A DNA stretch of 64,000 nt from assembly GCA_034423775.1 (NCBI GenBank), contig CP139918.1:2294001-2358000 (forward strand). Direction: 5' to 3'. This DNA is from Alphaproteobacteria bacterium US3C007. Its GTDB lineage: Bacteria; Pseudomonadota; Alphaproteobacteria; Rhodobacterales; Rhodobacteraceae. How positions within the stretch are numbered: position 1 is the stretch's first letter; the number at the start of each line of letters is the position of its first letter. The notes under the pieces are model-generated. The model made no database searches and was not told the origin of the DNA. It saw nothing but the letters and a program-made list of their open reading frames with translations. This document shows, piece after piece, positions 42,676 to 52,403 of this stretch. Made by a program: the position numbers and the translations under genes.

Positions 42676-43338
42676 GTGAGTGAAACCGACAGTTTTATCG
42701 ATGAAGTGAACGAAGAGGTCCGTCGCGACCGGCTCTATGCTGCGCTGCGCCGGTATGGCTGGATTGCTATTGTGGCGGTTCTGGCTATTGTCGGCGGGGC
42801 CGCTTTCAACGAATATCGACGCGCGTCGGATCTGGCGCTTGCGCAGCAGCGGGGCGATGCGATTTTGCAGGCTCTGGAATCGGATACGGGCGAAAGCCGG
42901 AGCGCCGCGTTGGGCGAGATTGCAACCGAAGGCAGCGCGGTTTCAGCGCTTGTGGGCCTGTTTCGGGCGAGCGAGCTGGTGATGATGCAAGATCCAGCCG
43001 CGGCCTCGGATGTCTTGGCCGCACTCATAGGCCAAGAAAGCATCTCGGGCGACTATAGCGATTTGGCTCTGTTCAAACAGCTGCTTTTGGAAGGAAGTGG
43101 ACTGGATGCATCAGCGCGCCGCTCTGGTTTTGAGCAATTGTCAGCTGCGGGCAATCCTTTGCGGCTGCTTGCGCAAGAGCAATTGGCGTTGTTGGATCTT
43201 CAAGAGAATGACGAGACTGCAGCCGTAAAGCGGCTAAGAGATTTGTTGCAGGATGCGGAGATGACGCAGAATTTACGGCAACGGTTAGGCCAACTGATGG
43301 TTGCGTTGGGGCAAGACCCTAACGCACTGGACGGTTAA
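42676..43338 (+). CDS. YfgM-like membrane-anchored tetratricopeptide protein
   Basis: A 220-residue protein: a short cytoplasmic N-terminus (DSFIDEVNEEVRRDRLYAALRRYG), one membrane helix at about residues 32-48 (IAIVAVLAIVGGAAF) and a periplasmic helical-repeat domain. This is the layout of YfgM, an ancillary SecYEG/PpiD-associated chaperone. The order yfgM-like, bamB, der matches the conserved gene order of E. coli and relatives. The start is GTG 42676 with AAGAGG upstream. Expression appears linked to bamB, which starts 15 bases after its stop. Confidence 0.8.
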   Translation: MSETDSFIDEVNEEVRRDRLYAALRRYGWIAIVAVLAIVGGAAFNEYRRASDLALAQQRGDAILQALESDTGESRSAALGEIATEGSAVSALVGLFRASELVMMQDPAAASDVLAALIGQESISGDYSDLALFKQLLLEGSGLDASARRSGFEQLSAAGNPLRLLAQEQLALLDLQENDETAAVKRLRDLLQDAEMTQNLRQRLGQLMVALGQDPNALDG

Positions 43339-43353
43339 ACTGGTGGCCGAGCA

Positions 43354-44685
43354 GTGATGCAGGTAATCCGCCATAGGTTCGGTATAATGTCAGCGCTTCT
43401 GTGCAGCATTGTGTTGGCGGGCTGCAGTGACCGCGAGGTCATCTTGCCGGGCAAGCGAGAGCCGATATTAACCTCAGAGGCATCGGCAACTGATGGTGCC
43501 GGCGCCCTAGCGGCCCCCAAAGCCTTCGCGATGCCAACGCAAAAAAACAATGTGGCTTGGCCGCAAGGCCACGCAAGCCCATCTACGCAGGTTGTTCATG
43601 CGGCCTTATCCGCGGCACCAAAGCCGCTTTGGGCGCTTAGTGTTGGAACCGGCGATCGGGCTCGAAACCGGATCACAGCAGATCCGATTGTGGCCGAAGG
43701 CATCGTTTTTACCTTGGACAGCCTCTCTGTGTTGACCGCAACATCCGCCGCCGGACGCCGGCTTTGGTCGCGTGATTTGACGCCGACCTCTGAGCGCGCG
43801 GGCGATGCTGATGGTGGCGGAATTGCTTATGGCGATGGTGTTGTTTTTGTGTCCACTGGGTATGGGGTGCTGCATGCGCTTGATCCCAAGAACGGCAGCG
43901 CGCTGTGGAAGCAAGAGCTCAAAGGCTCGGGCAATGGGCGGCCCAGTTATTTTGACGGCGTTGTCTATTTGGTCAGCCAAGATTCGGTGGCTTGGGCGAT
44001 CGAAGCTGCAACCGGGCGAATTCGCTGGCAATTGGACCATCTGAACGATGTTAATAATATGAGCGGGTCAACGGGGCCTGCGATATCGGAAAAATTGGTA
44101 GTATTTGGCTTTGGTGCGGGGGATTTACAAGCTGCCTTTCGGGGCGGAGGCCTGACCCTTTGGAACGCGACCTTGGCCGGTGGGCGCAGTGGCCGCGCGG
44201 TGGCTACGATTGATGATATCGCGACAAGCCCGGTGATCAGTGGTTCGACAGTTTTTGCAGCGAACACTTCGGGGCGGATTGCCGCGATGCGCCTTGATAG
44301 TGGTGCGCGCCTGTGGACAGCGCCTTTTGGCGCTAGATCGCCGCTTTGGCCGGCTGGAGGCTCGCTGTTCTTTGTGAATGACTTAGGTCAATTGATGCGG
44401 TTGGATGCAACCGATGGCTCAAAAGTTTGGTCGGTTGATTTACCTGGCTTTGTGTCACTGGCGCAAAGAAAAAGTAAAGATGTGGTGACGCATCACGGGC
44501 CGGTTTTGGCCGGTGGGCGGTTGCTGCTTGCCTCGGGAGATGGGTTGTTACGCCAATTTGACCCCGAAACCGGCGCCGAGCGCAGCGCCATCCGCCTTGG
44601 ATCGGGCGCGACGGCCAATCCGATTGTTGCCGATGGTATCCTGTATATCTTGTGCAGAGATGGTAAGTTAAGGGCCTATCGCTGA
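43354..44685 (+). CDS. bamB: Outer membrane assembly lipoprotein BamB (PQQ-like beta-propeller)
   Basis: A 443-residue lipoprotein. A short positive N-terminus and hydrophobic stretch end in the lipobox VLAGC near residues 20-24, so the mature protein should be anchored by its Cys. The body contains repeated beta-propeller blades with the Ala-x-x-Gly-x-x-x-Trp pattern (NGSALWKQEL near residues 180-189, TGRIRWQLDH near 220-229, SGARLWTAPF near 320-329, DGSKVWSVDL near 358-367). BamB helps the BAM complex insert beta-barrel proteins. The start is GTG 43354; an internal ATG at 43387 would give an unusually short signal sequence. Confidence 0.85.
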   Translation: MMQVIRHRFGIMSALLCSIVLAGCSDREVILPGKREPILTSEASATDGAGALAAPKAFAMPTQKNNVAWPQGHASPSTQVVHAALSAAPKPLWALSVGTGDRARNRITADPIVAEGIVFTLDSLSVLTATSAAGRRLWSRDLTPTSERAGDADGGGIAYGDGVVFVSTGYGVLHALDPKNGSALWKQELKGSGNGRPSYFDGVVYLVSQDSVAWAIEAATGRIRWQLDHLNDVNNMSGSTGPAISEKLVVFGFGAGDLQAAFRGGGLTLWNATLAGGRSGRAVATIDDIATSPVISGSTVFAANTSGRIAAMRLDSGARLWTAPFGARSPLWPAGGSLFFVNDLGQLMRLDATDGSKVWSVDLPGFVSLAQRKSKDVVTHHGPVLAGGRLLLASGDGLLRQFDPETGAERSAIRLGSGATANPIVADGILYILCRDGKLRAYR

Positions 44686-44732
44686 ACCACTAGGTGGTGT
44701 AACAGCGTTCAGGCCGCTTTTTGGAGCAAAAA

Positions 44733-46172
44733 ATGAGTTTTTCACTTGCCATTGTTGGCCGACCCAATGTCGGTAAATCAACGCTGTTCAATCGCCTTGT
44801 TGGCAAACGGTTGGCGTTGGTTGATGATCAACCCGGGGTCACGCGTGATTTGCGCGAAGGCGAAGCGCGTCTTGCCGATCTGCGCTTTACGGTGATTGAC
44901 ACGGCGGGTCTGGAAGAAGTGACCGACGATAGTTTACAGGGCCGTATGCGGCGCTTGACCGAACGCGCTGTGGATATGGCGGATATCTGTTTGTTTATGA
45001 TTGATGCGCGCGTTGGTGTGACCCAAACCGATGAAATGTTTGCCGATATCCTGCGAAAACGCGCGAAACATGTGATTTTAGGTGCCAATAAAGGCGAAGG
45101 TTCTGCCGCAGATGCTGGTGTTCTTGAGGCTTGGGCTTTGGGTCTTGGCGAGCCATTGCGCTTATCGGCTGAACATGGCGAAGGGATGACCGATCTGCTT
45201 AGATGTTTGATGCCATTGGCCGATGACTTCAAAGAGCGCGCGCAGGATGAGGCGGCCGAAACGGATATTGATATCGAAGAATCTGACGCTGAGGATGCGT
45301 ATCGCGCCCCCACAGCGAGCAAGCCGTTGCAAGTGGCGGTTGTCGGGCGTCCAAATGCTGGAAAATCCACCCTCATTAACCAGATTTTGGGAGAAGATCG
45401 TTTGTTAACCGGCCCAGAGGCTGGCATCACCCGCGACGCGATTTCGCTACAAATTGCTTGGGGCGGCGTGCCGACGCGGGTCTTTGATACCGCTGGCATG
45501 CGCAAAAAAGCGAAGGTTCAGGATAAGGTCGAAAAGCTATCTGTGAGCGATGGATTGCGCGCGGTGAAATTTGCTGAGGTTGTGGTTGTTTTATTGGATG
45601 CGGCGATTCCCTTTGAGCAGCAGGATTTGCGGATTGCAGATCTGGCAGAACGCGAGGGCCGCGCGGTGATCGTGGCGATCAACAAATGGGATATCGAAGA
45701 TCAAAAGCAGCAAAAATTGAAAGATTTGAAAGACTCCTTTGAGCGCCTTTTGCCTCAATTGCGCGGCGCCCCCTTGATCACAGTATCCGCCAAAACAGGC
45801 AAAGGCTTAGACCGTTTGCAAGCTGCGATCATGAGCGCGCACCGGGTTTGGAACCGCCGCGTCAGCACCGCGAACCTTAACCGTTGGTTAAGCGGCATGG
45901 TAGAGGCGCATCCCCCCCCGGCACCTAATGGGCGCCGGATCAAATTACGCTATATGACCCAGGCCAAAACGCGCCCTCCGGGGTTTATCGTAATGTGCTC
46001 GAATCCGGATAAAATGCCGGAAAGTTATTCGCGCTATTTGGTCAATGCGTTGCGCGTGGATTTTGACATGCCCGGAACGCCGATCCGGCTCACTTTGCGC
46101 TCACAGGCGGATAAAAACCCCTATAAAGATCGCAAGAAATCTGCGCCCTCGCGCTTGAAAAAACATTTGTAG
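44733..46172 (+). CDS. der: Ribosome-associated GTPase Der (EngA)
   Basis: A 479-residue protein with two tandem GTPase domains and a C-terminal KH-like domain. Domain 1 has P-loop GRPNVGKST at 9-17 and DTAG near 56-59; its G4 motif reads NKGE instead of NKxD. Domain 2 has GRPNAGKST at 205-213, [10 protein letters not shown] near 252-261 and NKWD near 320. An acidic linker (about 170-195) joins them. Der is needed for 50S subunit assembly. ATG 44733 with GGAG upstream is preferred to TTG 44721. It converges on serS with 19 bases between the stops. Confidence 0.94.
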   Translation: MSFSLAIVGRPNVGKSTLFNRLVGKRLALVDDQPGVTRDLREGEARLADLRFTVIDTAGLEEVTDDSLQGRMRRLTERAVDMADICLFMIDARVGVTQTDEMFADILRKRAKHVILGANKGEGSAADAGVLEAWALGLGEPLRLSAEHGEGMTDLLRCLMPLADDFKERAQDEAAETDIDIEESDAEDAYRAPTASKPLQVAVVGRPNAGKSTLINQILGEDRLLTGPEAGITRDAISLQIAWGGVPTRVFDTAGMRKKAKVQDKVEKLSVSDGLRAVKFAEVVVVLLDAAIPFEQQDLRIADLAEREGRAVIVAINKWDIEDQKQQKLKDLKDSFERLLPQLRGAPLITVSAKTGKGLDRLQAAIMSAHRVWNRRVSTANLNRWLSGMVEAHPPPAPNGRRIKLRYMTQAKTRPPGFIVMCSNPDKMPESYSRYLVNALRVDFDMPGTPIRLTLRSQADKNPYKDRKKSAPSRLKKHL

Positions 46173-46191
46173 CGATTGGCGCTGGCGGCGC

Positions 46192-47484
46192 CTATATCAG
46201 TTGGCCTTCAGCACCTAGACTTGTTTTCCCGCCCAGATAGGGATGCAGCACCGCCGGCAATGCTACCGATCCATCGCTTTGCTGGCCATTTTCAAGCACG
46301 GCAATCAAACAGCGCCCCACCGCCAGTCCAGATCCATTTAAGGTGTGCAAAAAGGCTGGTTTACCGCCCTCGGCGGGTTTGAACCTTGCGTTCATACGCC
46401 GGGCTTGAAACGCGCCGGTCGTCGAAATCGAGCTGATTTCGCGATAGGTGTTTTGCCCCGGTAACCAGGCCTCTATATCATAGGTGCGCTTGGCGCCAAA
46501 CCCCATATCTCCAGTGCAGAGCAGCATGGTTCGATAGGGAATATTCAGCTGTTCCAGAAGATCTTCGGCGCAGCGCAGCATCCGTTTTTGCTCGTCATCA
46601 GACCTCTCTGGATGGGTGATTGACACCATTTCTACTTTTTCAAACTGGTGTTGGCGCAGCATGCCAGAGGTGTCTTTGCCCGCGCTGCCCGCTTCAGAAC
46701 GGAAACAAGCCGTATGCGCTGTCATCCGGATCGGCAACGCACTTTCATCTAATATATCGCCTGCGACAGAATAGGTTAAGGTGACCTCTGAGGTGGGAAT
46801 CAGCCACCAGCCATTGGTGGTTTGATAGCTGTCTTCCCCGAATTTGGGCAGTTTATCCGTGCCATACATAGCGTCATCGCGCACCAGAACCGGGGTTTGC
46901 ATTTCGGTTAACCCATTTTGATCCACATGCGTGTCGAGCATGAATTGCGCCAGAGCGCGATGAATTCGCGCCACGCCCTTTGACAGGTTCACAAACCGGC
47001 TACCGCTGGTTTTCGCCGCTGTTTCAAAATCCATAGCTGCGGCAACCGCGGTGATATCGAAATGCTCTTTTGGCGCAAAAGAAAACGCAGTGGGCGTGCC
47101 CCATCGAGCGATTTCAACATTCGCGGTTTCATCGCGGCCTTCGGGCACATCCTCGGCGGGCAGATTGGCAATCCGGGCCAAGCGATCGGTCAATTGCGCA
47201 TCTAGATCTTTGGCCGCGTTTTGCATCGCGGCAACCTCGGCCTTTTTGGCGGCAACCAAGGCCCGCAAGCGCTCAAATTCGGCGTCATCGCCGCGGCCCT
47301 TTGCAGCGCCCACCTCTTTTGAGGCTTTGTTTTGCTCGGCCTGTGCACTCTCTGCGGCCTGAATTCTTGCGCGCCGCGCCTCGTCAAGCGCCAAAAGGTC
47401 TGAGGAAACCGGTGCATCGCCTCGGCGCGCAAGCGCGGCATCAAACGCACTGGGGTTTTCACGGATGGTGCGAATATCGTGCAT
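46192..47484 (-). CDS. serS: Seryl-tRNA synthetase
   Basis: A 430-residue class II synthetase. [22 protein letters not shown] is the typical start; residues 30-105 form the antiparallel coiled-coil tRNA-binding arm rich in Ala, Glu and Lys. Motif 2 is [25 protein letters not shown] (near 256-280) and motif 3 is [16 protein letters not shown] near 380-395. AAAGGAAG upstream fixes the start at 47484. Charges serine and selenocysteine tRNAs. Convergent with der. Confidence 0.95.
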   Translation of the reverse strand: MHDIRTIRENPSAFDAALARRGDAPVSSDLLALDEARRARIQAAESAQAEQNKASKEVGAAKGRGDDAEFERLRALVAAKKAEVAAMQNAAKDLDAQLTDRLARIANLPAEDVPEGRDETANVEIARWGTPTAFSFAPKEHFDITAVAAAMDFETAAKTSGSRFVNLSKGVARIHRALAQFMLDTHVDQNGLTEMQTPVLVRDDAMYGTDKLPKFGEDSYQTTNGWWLIPTSEVTLTYSVAGDILDESALPIRMTAHTACFRSEAGSAGKDTSGMLRQHQFEKVEMVSITHPERSDDEQKRMLRCAEDLLEQLNIPYRTMLLCTGDMGFGAKRTYDIEAWLPGQNTYREISSISTTGAFQARRMNARFKPAEGGKPAFLHTLNGSGLAVGRCLIAVLENGQQSDGSVALPAVLHPYLGGKTSLGAEGQLI

Positions 47485-47666
47485 GGCAGGCTTCCTTTGG
47501 TTCGTGACTCGCGTGCCCGCTCTTATGCACCAGTTGCGCGGCCAAGTGTAGAGGGGTTTGAGGATGTATTTGTTCAAGTTCTTGCGCTTATGCGGGGCCG
47601 ATCCCTTGCAAAGCGTTGGACCAGCGCATAGGTTCCGCCAAACACGCAGCCAGACAGGAAATCATT

Positions 47667-47951
47667 ATGGACGCCATTGCTCAATTTGTACCGTTAATTC
47701 TTATTTTTGCGATCATGTATTTTCTGCTGATCCGCCCGCAGCAAAAGAAGGTGAAAGAACATCAGGCGATGGTTGGTGCCGTGCGCCGCGGGGATCAAGT
47801 GGTCACGCAAGGCGGCTTGATCGGAAAAGTGACAAAAGTAAAAGAAGACAATGAGCTCGAAGTTGAAGTTGCTGATGGTGTGAAGGTCAGAGTTGTGCAA
47901 AGCACGCTTGCCGATGTGCGCAGCAAAACAGAGCCCGCGAATGACGCTTAA
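47667..47951 (+). CDS. yajC: Preprotein translocase subunit YajC
   Basis: A 94-residue inner-membrane protein with a single N-terminal helix (PLILIFAIMYFLLIRPQQKK near residues 7-26) and a cytoplasmic domain with VRRGDQVVTQGGLIGKV. It accompanies SecDF. AGGA upstream supports ATG 47667. It is the first gene of yajC-secD-secF; secD follows after 48 bases. Confidence 0.92.
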   Translation: MDAIAQFVPLILIFAIMYFLLIRPQQKKVKEHQAMVGAVRRGDQVVTQGGLIGKVTKVKEDNELEVEVADGVKVRVVQSTLADVRSKTEPANDA

Positions 47952-47999
47952 GCGCCGATAAAGCGTTTGACGATCGCAAAAGTTTAGAGGGAACCGACT

Positions 48000-49649
48000 A
48001 TGTTACAAATTGATCTGTGGAAACGGATCGTTATTTGGGGGCTTTGCATTATCGGTTTGTTCCTTGCCCTCCCGAATGCGTTTTACACCCGTGTTGAAGG
48101 CTATAATGATACCAAAGCTGGGTTGATATCTGCCGAGTCCGCGCAAGACAGCTTCGCCTGGCCAAGCTTTTTACCCGCGTCTTTGGTGAATTTGGGTCTT
48201 GATTTACGCGGCGGTGCGCATCTTTTGGCGGAAGTTCAGGTTGAGGATGTCTATGCGGCCCGCATGAAAGCGCTGTGGCCGGAACTGCGCGATGTGTTGC
48301 GCGCTGAAAGGGCAAAGATCGGCACGATCCGTCTGCAAAAAGGTGCCGCCGATCAATTGCGGGTGAAAATCTCACAAGCGGAACAGATTGCCCATGCGGT
48401 TTCTGCCGTAGAGACACTGAGCAAACCCGTCGTTTCTCTAAGCAATGCCGGTGCGCGTGACCTTGAGGTCACCAGCGATGGCGATACCGTGATTGTTACT
48501 CTGTCCGAGGCCGAGCGTGCGCTCACCGATCAGCGCACCTTGCAGCAAGCTTTGGAAATCATCCGGCGCCGCGTTGATGAAGTGGGCACGCGGGAACCAA
48601 CTATCCAGCGCCAAGGGGCCCGGCGGGTGCTAATTCAAGTGCCGGGCATCGGCTCGGCGTCAGAATTGAAAGACTTGATTGGGACAACCGCGCAACTGAC
48701 CTTCCAGCCGGTGATCTCGCGCAGCGGCAATCCTGATGTTGATCCAGGATATGGCAATGAGGTGCTGCCCGATCTGACCGATGCCGACCAGTTTTATGTG
48801 CTTGAAGCGGCCCCTGTTGTGACAGGTGAAGATCTGGTTGATGCGCAGCCTAGCTTTGATCAAAATGGACGTCCTGCGGTAAATTTTCGTTTCAATCCAT
48901 CGGGCGGGCGCCGCTTTGGGGATTATACGGCTGACAATATTGGTAGCCCTTTCGCGATCGTTTTAGACGGCGAAGTGATCAGTGCGCCAACGATCCAAAG
49001 TCACATATCCGGAGGCTCTGGGATTATCACGGGTAATTTTTCCGTTGAAGAAAGTACCAATTTGGCGGTGCTATTAAGGGCAGGCGCGCTGCCCGCAGGG
49101 TTGGAGTTTTTAGAGGAACGCACGATTGGGCCCGAGCTTGGCGCCGATAGTATTCGAGCTGGTAAAATCGCTTGTATCGTTGCGTTTGCGGCTGTACTGG
49201 TCTTCATGGTTCTCAGCTATGGGCTGTTCGGCTTATTCGCCAATGTGGCCTTGATCGTGAATGTGGGTCTGATTTTCGGACTTCTTAGCCTGGTCGGCGC
49301 AACGCTGACCCTACCCGGGATTGCGGGTATCGTGCTGACCATTGGGATGGCGGTAGATGCGAATGTTTTGATCTTTGAGCGCATCCGAGAAGAACTTGTA
49401 TCCGCCAAAGGCCCCGCGCGTGCGATTGAATTGGGCTATGAAAAAGCCCTGAGCGCCATCATTGATGCAAATATTACAACCTTTATCACAGCGGTCATTT
49501 TGTTCGTGATGGGATCGGGTCCGGTACGTGGCTTCTCAATCACGCTTGGCTTGGGTATTTTGACCTCTGTCTTCACCGCAATCTTCGTGACCCGCCTATT
49601 GGTGGTGATGTGGTTTGAGCGGCGTCGACCCAGAACATTGGAGGTGTAA
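48000..49649 (+). CDS. secD: Protein translocase subunit SecD
   Basis: A 549-residue inner-membrane protein. TM1 lies at about residues 10-26, a periplasmic P1 region of about 330 residues includes LDLRGGAHLLAEV (near 65-77), RRRVDEVGTREP (near 188-199) and the loop ending FSVEESTNLAVLLRAGALPAGLEF-like segments (pieces near 350-372), and the five C-terminal helices include GMAVDANVLIFERIREE near 450-466, which carries the conserved Asp of the proton path. SecDF uses the proton gradient to pull secreted proteins through SecYEG. secF follows two bases later. Confidence 0.95.
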   Translation: MLQIDLWKRIVIWGLCIIGLFLALPNAFYTRVEGYNDTKAGLISAESAQDSFAWPSFLPASLVNLGLDLRGGAHLLAEVQVEDVYAARMKALWPELRDVLRAERAKIGTIRLQKGAADQLRVKISQAEQIAHAVSAVETLSKPVVSLSNAGARDLEVTSDGDTVIVTLSEAERALTDQRTLQQALEIIRRRVDEVGTREPTIQRQGARRVLIQVPGIGSASELKDLIGTTAQLTFQPVISRSGNPDVDPGYGNEVLPDLTDADQFYVLEAAPVVTGEDLVDAQPSFDQNGRPAVNFRFNPSGGRRFGDYTADNIGSPFAIVLDGEVISAPTIQSHISGGSGIITGNFSVEESTNLAVLLRAGALPAGLEFLEERTIGPELGADSIRAGKIACIVAFAAVLVFMVLSYGLFGLFANVALIVNVGLIFGLLSLVGATLTLPGIAGIVLTIGMAVDANVLIFERIREELVSAKGPARAIELGYEKALSAIIDANITTFITAVILFVMGSGPVRGFSITLGLGILTSVFTAIFVTRLLVVMWFERRRPRTLEV

Positions 49650-49651
49650 AA

Positions 49652-50611
49652 ATGCGCCTAAGACTCGTTGCTAAAAATACAAATTGGGATTTTTTCGGGA
49701 AAACCAAAATGTCGCTGGCGGTGTCTGCGATCTTACTGATTGTTTCTTTGATCTCTTTCTTGATGCAAGGATTGAATTTCGGAATCGATTTTCGTGGTGG
49801 CACAACGATCCGGACCCAAAGCGCGCAAATGGTAGATGTTGCGGCCTACCGCTCTGCCCTGGGACAATTGAACCTGGGCGATGTTACCATCTCTGAAGTC
49901 TATGATCCCAGTTTCCAAGATGATCAAAACGTGGCGATGATCCGCATCCAAGCCCAAGATGGCGAAGAATCCGTGTCTGCCGATATCATTCAAAATGCCT
50001 TGGCAGCGTTGCAAGGTGAAGCGCCTGATATTGCGTTTGTTTCGGTTGAAAGCGTGGGGCCAAAAGTGTCGGGTGAGCTGGTTCAAACAGCCGCTTTGGC
50101 AGTGATTTTAGCAATCGTGGCGGTGTTGATTTATATTTGGTTGCGCTTTGAGTGGCAGTTTGCGCTGGGCGCTGTTGCGGCGTTGGTGCATGATGTGTTG
50201 CTCACGATAGGGGTATTTTCGGTGGTTCAGATCAAGTTTGATTTGGCGATTATTGCGGCGTTGCTCACCATTGTTGGATATTCACTGAATGATACGGTGG
50301 TGGTGTTTGACCGCGTGCGCGAGAACCTGCGTAAATATAAGAAAAAAGTTCTGCAAGACGTTTTAAACCTGTCTATAAATGAAACGCTGAGCCGTACATT
50401 GATGACCTCTGTCACAACTTTGCTAGCGCTGATCGCGCTTTTTGTGTTGGGCGGAGATGTCATCCGTGGGTTCGTTTTTGCGATGATCTGGGGCGTTTTG
50501 GTGGGCACTTACAGCTCGGTATTCGTGGCCTCTGTGATGCTGTTGCGCCTTGGGGTAAAGCGCGATTGGTCTAAACCCAATGCTGAAGCAGGGACACAGG
50601 TGCCCCAATAA
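49652..50611 (+). CDS. secF: Protein translocase subunit SecF
   Basis: A 319-residue partner of SecD with six membrane helices. GLNFGIDFRGGTTI near residues 38-51 is the SecF periplasmic signature, VESVGPKVSGEL near 132-143 the family hinge, and YSLNDTVVVFDRVREN near 209-224 the conserved helix with Asp and Arg. It starts two bases after the secD stop, and its own stop overlaps the next gene (TauE/SafE) by one base. Confidence 0.95.
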   Translation: MRLRLVAKNTNWDFFGKTKMSLAVSAILLIVSLISFLMQGLNFGIDFRGGTTIRTQSAQMVDVAAYRSALGQLNLGDVTISEVYDPSFQDDQNVAMIRIQAQDGEESVSADIIQNALAALQGEAPDIAFVSVESVGPKVSGELVQTAALAVILAIVAVLIYIWLRFEWQFALGAVAALVHDVLLTIGVFSVVQIKFDLAIIAALLTIVGYSLNDTVVVFDRVRENLRKYKKKVLQDVLNLSINETLSRTLMTSVTTLLALIALFVLGGDVIRGFVFAMIWGVLVGTYSSVFVASVMLLRLGVKRDWSKPNAEAGTQVPQ

Positions 50612-51366
50612 TGCTGTCCGCCGGGCTCGCCGAGGCGGTCGCGTTAGATGGGTTGATATGGCTGGTCTTGGCCGCGTTTCTGGCTGGTTTGATCCGTGGC
50701 TTTTCAGGGTTTGGTTCTGCGATGGTTTTTCTTCCGGTTGCAGGGCAATTTGTATCACCGATCTGGGCGCTCTCGATTTTGGCGGTGATGGATTTATTCG
50801 GGCCTTTGCCATTATTGCGCGCCGCGAGCAAGAAGGTGATGCGCGCCGATCTATTTCGCTTGATCTCAGCAATGCTGCTTGTGCTGCCGCTGGCGCTTTG
50901 GGTGCTCAGCCGCAGCGAGCCAATTTTATTTCGTTATCTGGTCTCGGGCTTGACACTTGCCTTATTGGCTTTGCTTTTAAGTGGGCTGCGTTTGCCTGCT
51001 AACCTGCCCAAGCCGCTATTATATATGGTGGGAGCTATTTCTGGCGCGACGGGGGGATTGGCAGGGCTGCCTGGCCCGCCGATGATTTTTTATTTTATGG
51101 CCAGCCCTTATGCGGCGGATCGCGTGCGGGCCAATACGTTGATTTATCTATTCTCGTTTGATGTTTTAATCTTGATGGTGATGATTTTGGGCGCATATCT
51201 GCAGTTTGTTCCAATTCTCATCGGGCTGATGCTGGCCGCGCCCATCGCTTTGGGCAATTTGGCAGGAGCCAAGATTTTCAATCCCGAATACGAAAAGCTC
51301 TACCGCATCATAGCCTTTTGTCTGATCGCATTTTCTGCCATACATAGCATGCCAGTTTGGGAATAG
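50611..51366 (+). CDS. TauE/SafE family permease (second copy)
   Basis: A 251-residue membrane protein with about eight hydrophobic helices and the paired Gly-rich motifs FLAGLIRGFSGFGSAMVFLPV near residues 19-39 (split family signature) and GAISGATGGLAGLPGPPMIFY near 136-156. It is only distantly similar to the copy at 9408-10214. Its ATG overlaps the secF stop (TAATG), and the Mth938-like gene follows after nine bases, so it is inserted in what is elsewhere a contiguous secF-Mth938-ccmA order. Substrate unknown. Confidence 0.82.
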   Translation: MLSAGLAEAVALDGLIWLVLAAFLAGLIRGFSGFGSAMVFLPVAGQFVSPIWALSILAVMDLFGPLPLLRAASKKVMRADLFRLISAMLLVLPLALWVLSRSEPILFRYLVSGLTLALLALLLSGLRLPANLPKPLLYMVGAISGATGGLAGLPGPPMIFYFMASPYAADRVRANTLIYLFSFDVLILMVMILGAYLQFVPILIGLMLAAPIALGNLAGAKIFNPEYEKLYRIIAFCLIAFSAIHSMPVWE

Positions 51367-51375
51367 GGGCGCGCC

Positions 51376-51759
51376 ATGCGGTTAAATGAAATCAGTTATA
51401 ATGATGCCAGCCCGATTGATGGGTATGGGCCGGGCTTTTTTCGCGTTGGCGGCAAGGTGCATCATGATGCGCTTTTGCTCAGTGGCGCGGGCACCAGCGC
51501 TTGGGCTGGTTTCGAAGATGTGGTTCAAATTCTATCACTGGCGGGTCAAATAGACGTGCTGCTTGTTGGGACAGGGGCAGAAATCTCATACATCCCGGCC
51601 GATTTTCGCAGGCCCTTGGAAGAGGTTGGCATTGGGGTTGAAGTGATGAGCAGCCCGTCGGCCTGCCGGACATATAATATTTTATTGTCCGAGGGGCGCC
51701 GCATTGCGGCCGCGCTTTTGCCCGTGGATAAGGCCGATCAAGCCGCTGATCAGATTTAA
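51376..51759 (+). CDS. Mth938-like (DUF498) domain protein
   Basis: A 127-residue small alpha/beta protein; DVLLVGTGAEISYIPADFR near residues 55-73 and VEVMSSPSACRTYNILLSEGRRIAAALLPV near 93-122 (in separate strands) are the family core. The human relative NDUFAF3 assists complex I assembly; the bacterial role is not established. Its place between secDF and ccm genes is widespread in Rhodobacterales and suggests an envelope or respiratory link. Confidence 0.82.
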   Translation: MRLNEISYNDASPIDGYGPGFFRVGGKVHHDALLLSGAGTSAWAGFEDVVQILSLAGQIDVLLVGTGAEISYIPADFRRPLEEVGIGVEVMSSPSACRTYNILLSEGRRIAAALLPVDKADQAADQI

Positions 51760-51764
51760 GCGCC

Positions 51765-52403
51765 ATGGCGGTGTCGGAAAATCCTATTTTGCGAGTGGAA
51801 GATGTCAGCGTGGCGCGTGGTGGTCAGCTGTTGTTGAAACATATAGCCTTTGCTGTTCAGCCGGGCGCCGCCTTAATTTTAAAAGCGCCAAACGGCTTTG
51901 GAAAAACAACTTTGTTGCGCGCCCTTGCTGGTTTGCAGCCAGTGTTGTCAGGGCAGGTGCATTTGGATCCCGACACAGCTGTTTACGCCGGACATACGGA
52001 TGGTTTGAAGCCCACATTATCGGTTGCGGAAAACCTACGCTTTTGGGCAGATATTTTTGGAACGCAGACGATCACGGATAGCCTGAGGCTTTTCGGATTA
52101 GAGGCGCTGCAGACGCGCCTTGCAGGCAGTTTATCCGCGGGGCAGAAACGCCGCCTTGGGCTGTCACGGCTGTGGCTTGCCAAAAGGCGCGTGTGGTTAT
52201 TAGACGAGCCGACCGTTTCGTTGGATCAACAGGCGGTGGGGCAATTTGCGGCTATGGTTGGCGCGCATCTTCAGGCAGGGGGCGCGGCAGTTATTGCCAC
52301 GCATATCGATCTGGGCTTGGATGCGCGGGCGCAAATCTTGGATTTGGCACAGTTCAAGGCCAAGGGCGCAGCGCTGGAACGCGCAGATGAGGCTTTTTTA
52401 TGA
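51765..52403 (+). CDS. ccmA: Heme exporter ATP-binding protein CcmA
   Basis: A 212-residue ABC ATPase of system I cytochrome c maturation; with CcmB and CcmC it releases heme-loaded CcmE. Walker A APNGFGKTT at residues 41-49 (Ala in place of the usual Gly), signature LSAGQKRRLGLSRL near 124-137 and Walker B VWLLDEP near 142-148. It overlaps ccmB by four bases (ATGA). Confidence 0.93.
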   Translation: MAVSENPILRVEDVSVARGGQLLLKHIAFAVQPGAALILKAPNGFGKTTLLRALAGLQPVLSGQVHLDPDTAVYAGHTDGLKPTLSVAENLRFWADIFGTQTITDSLRLFGLEALQTRLAGSLSAGQKRRLGLSRLWLAKRRVWLLDEPTVSLDQQAVGQFAAMVGAHLQAGGAAVIATHIDLGLDARAQILDLAQFKAKGAALERADEAFL

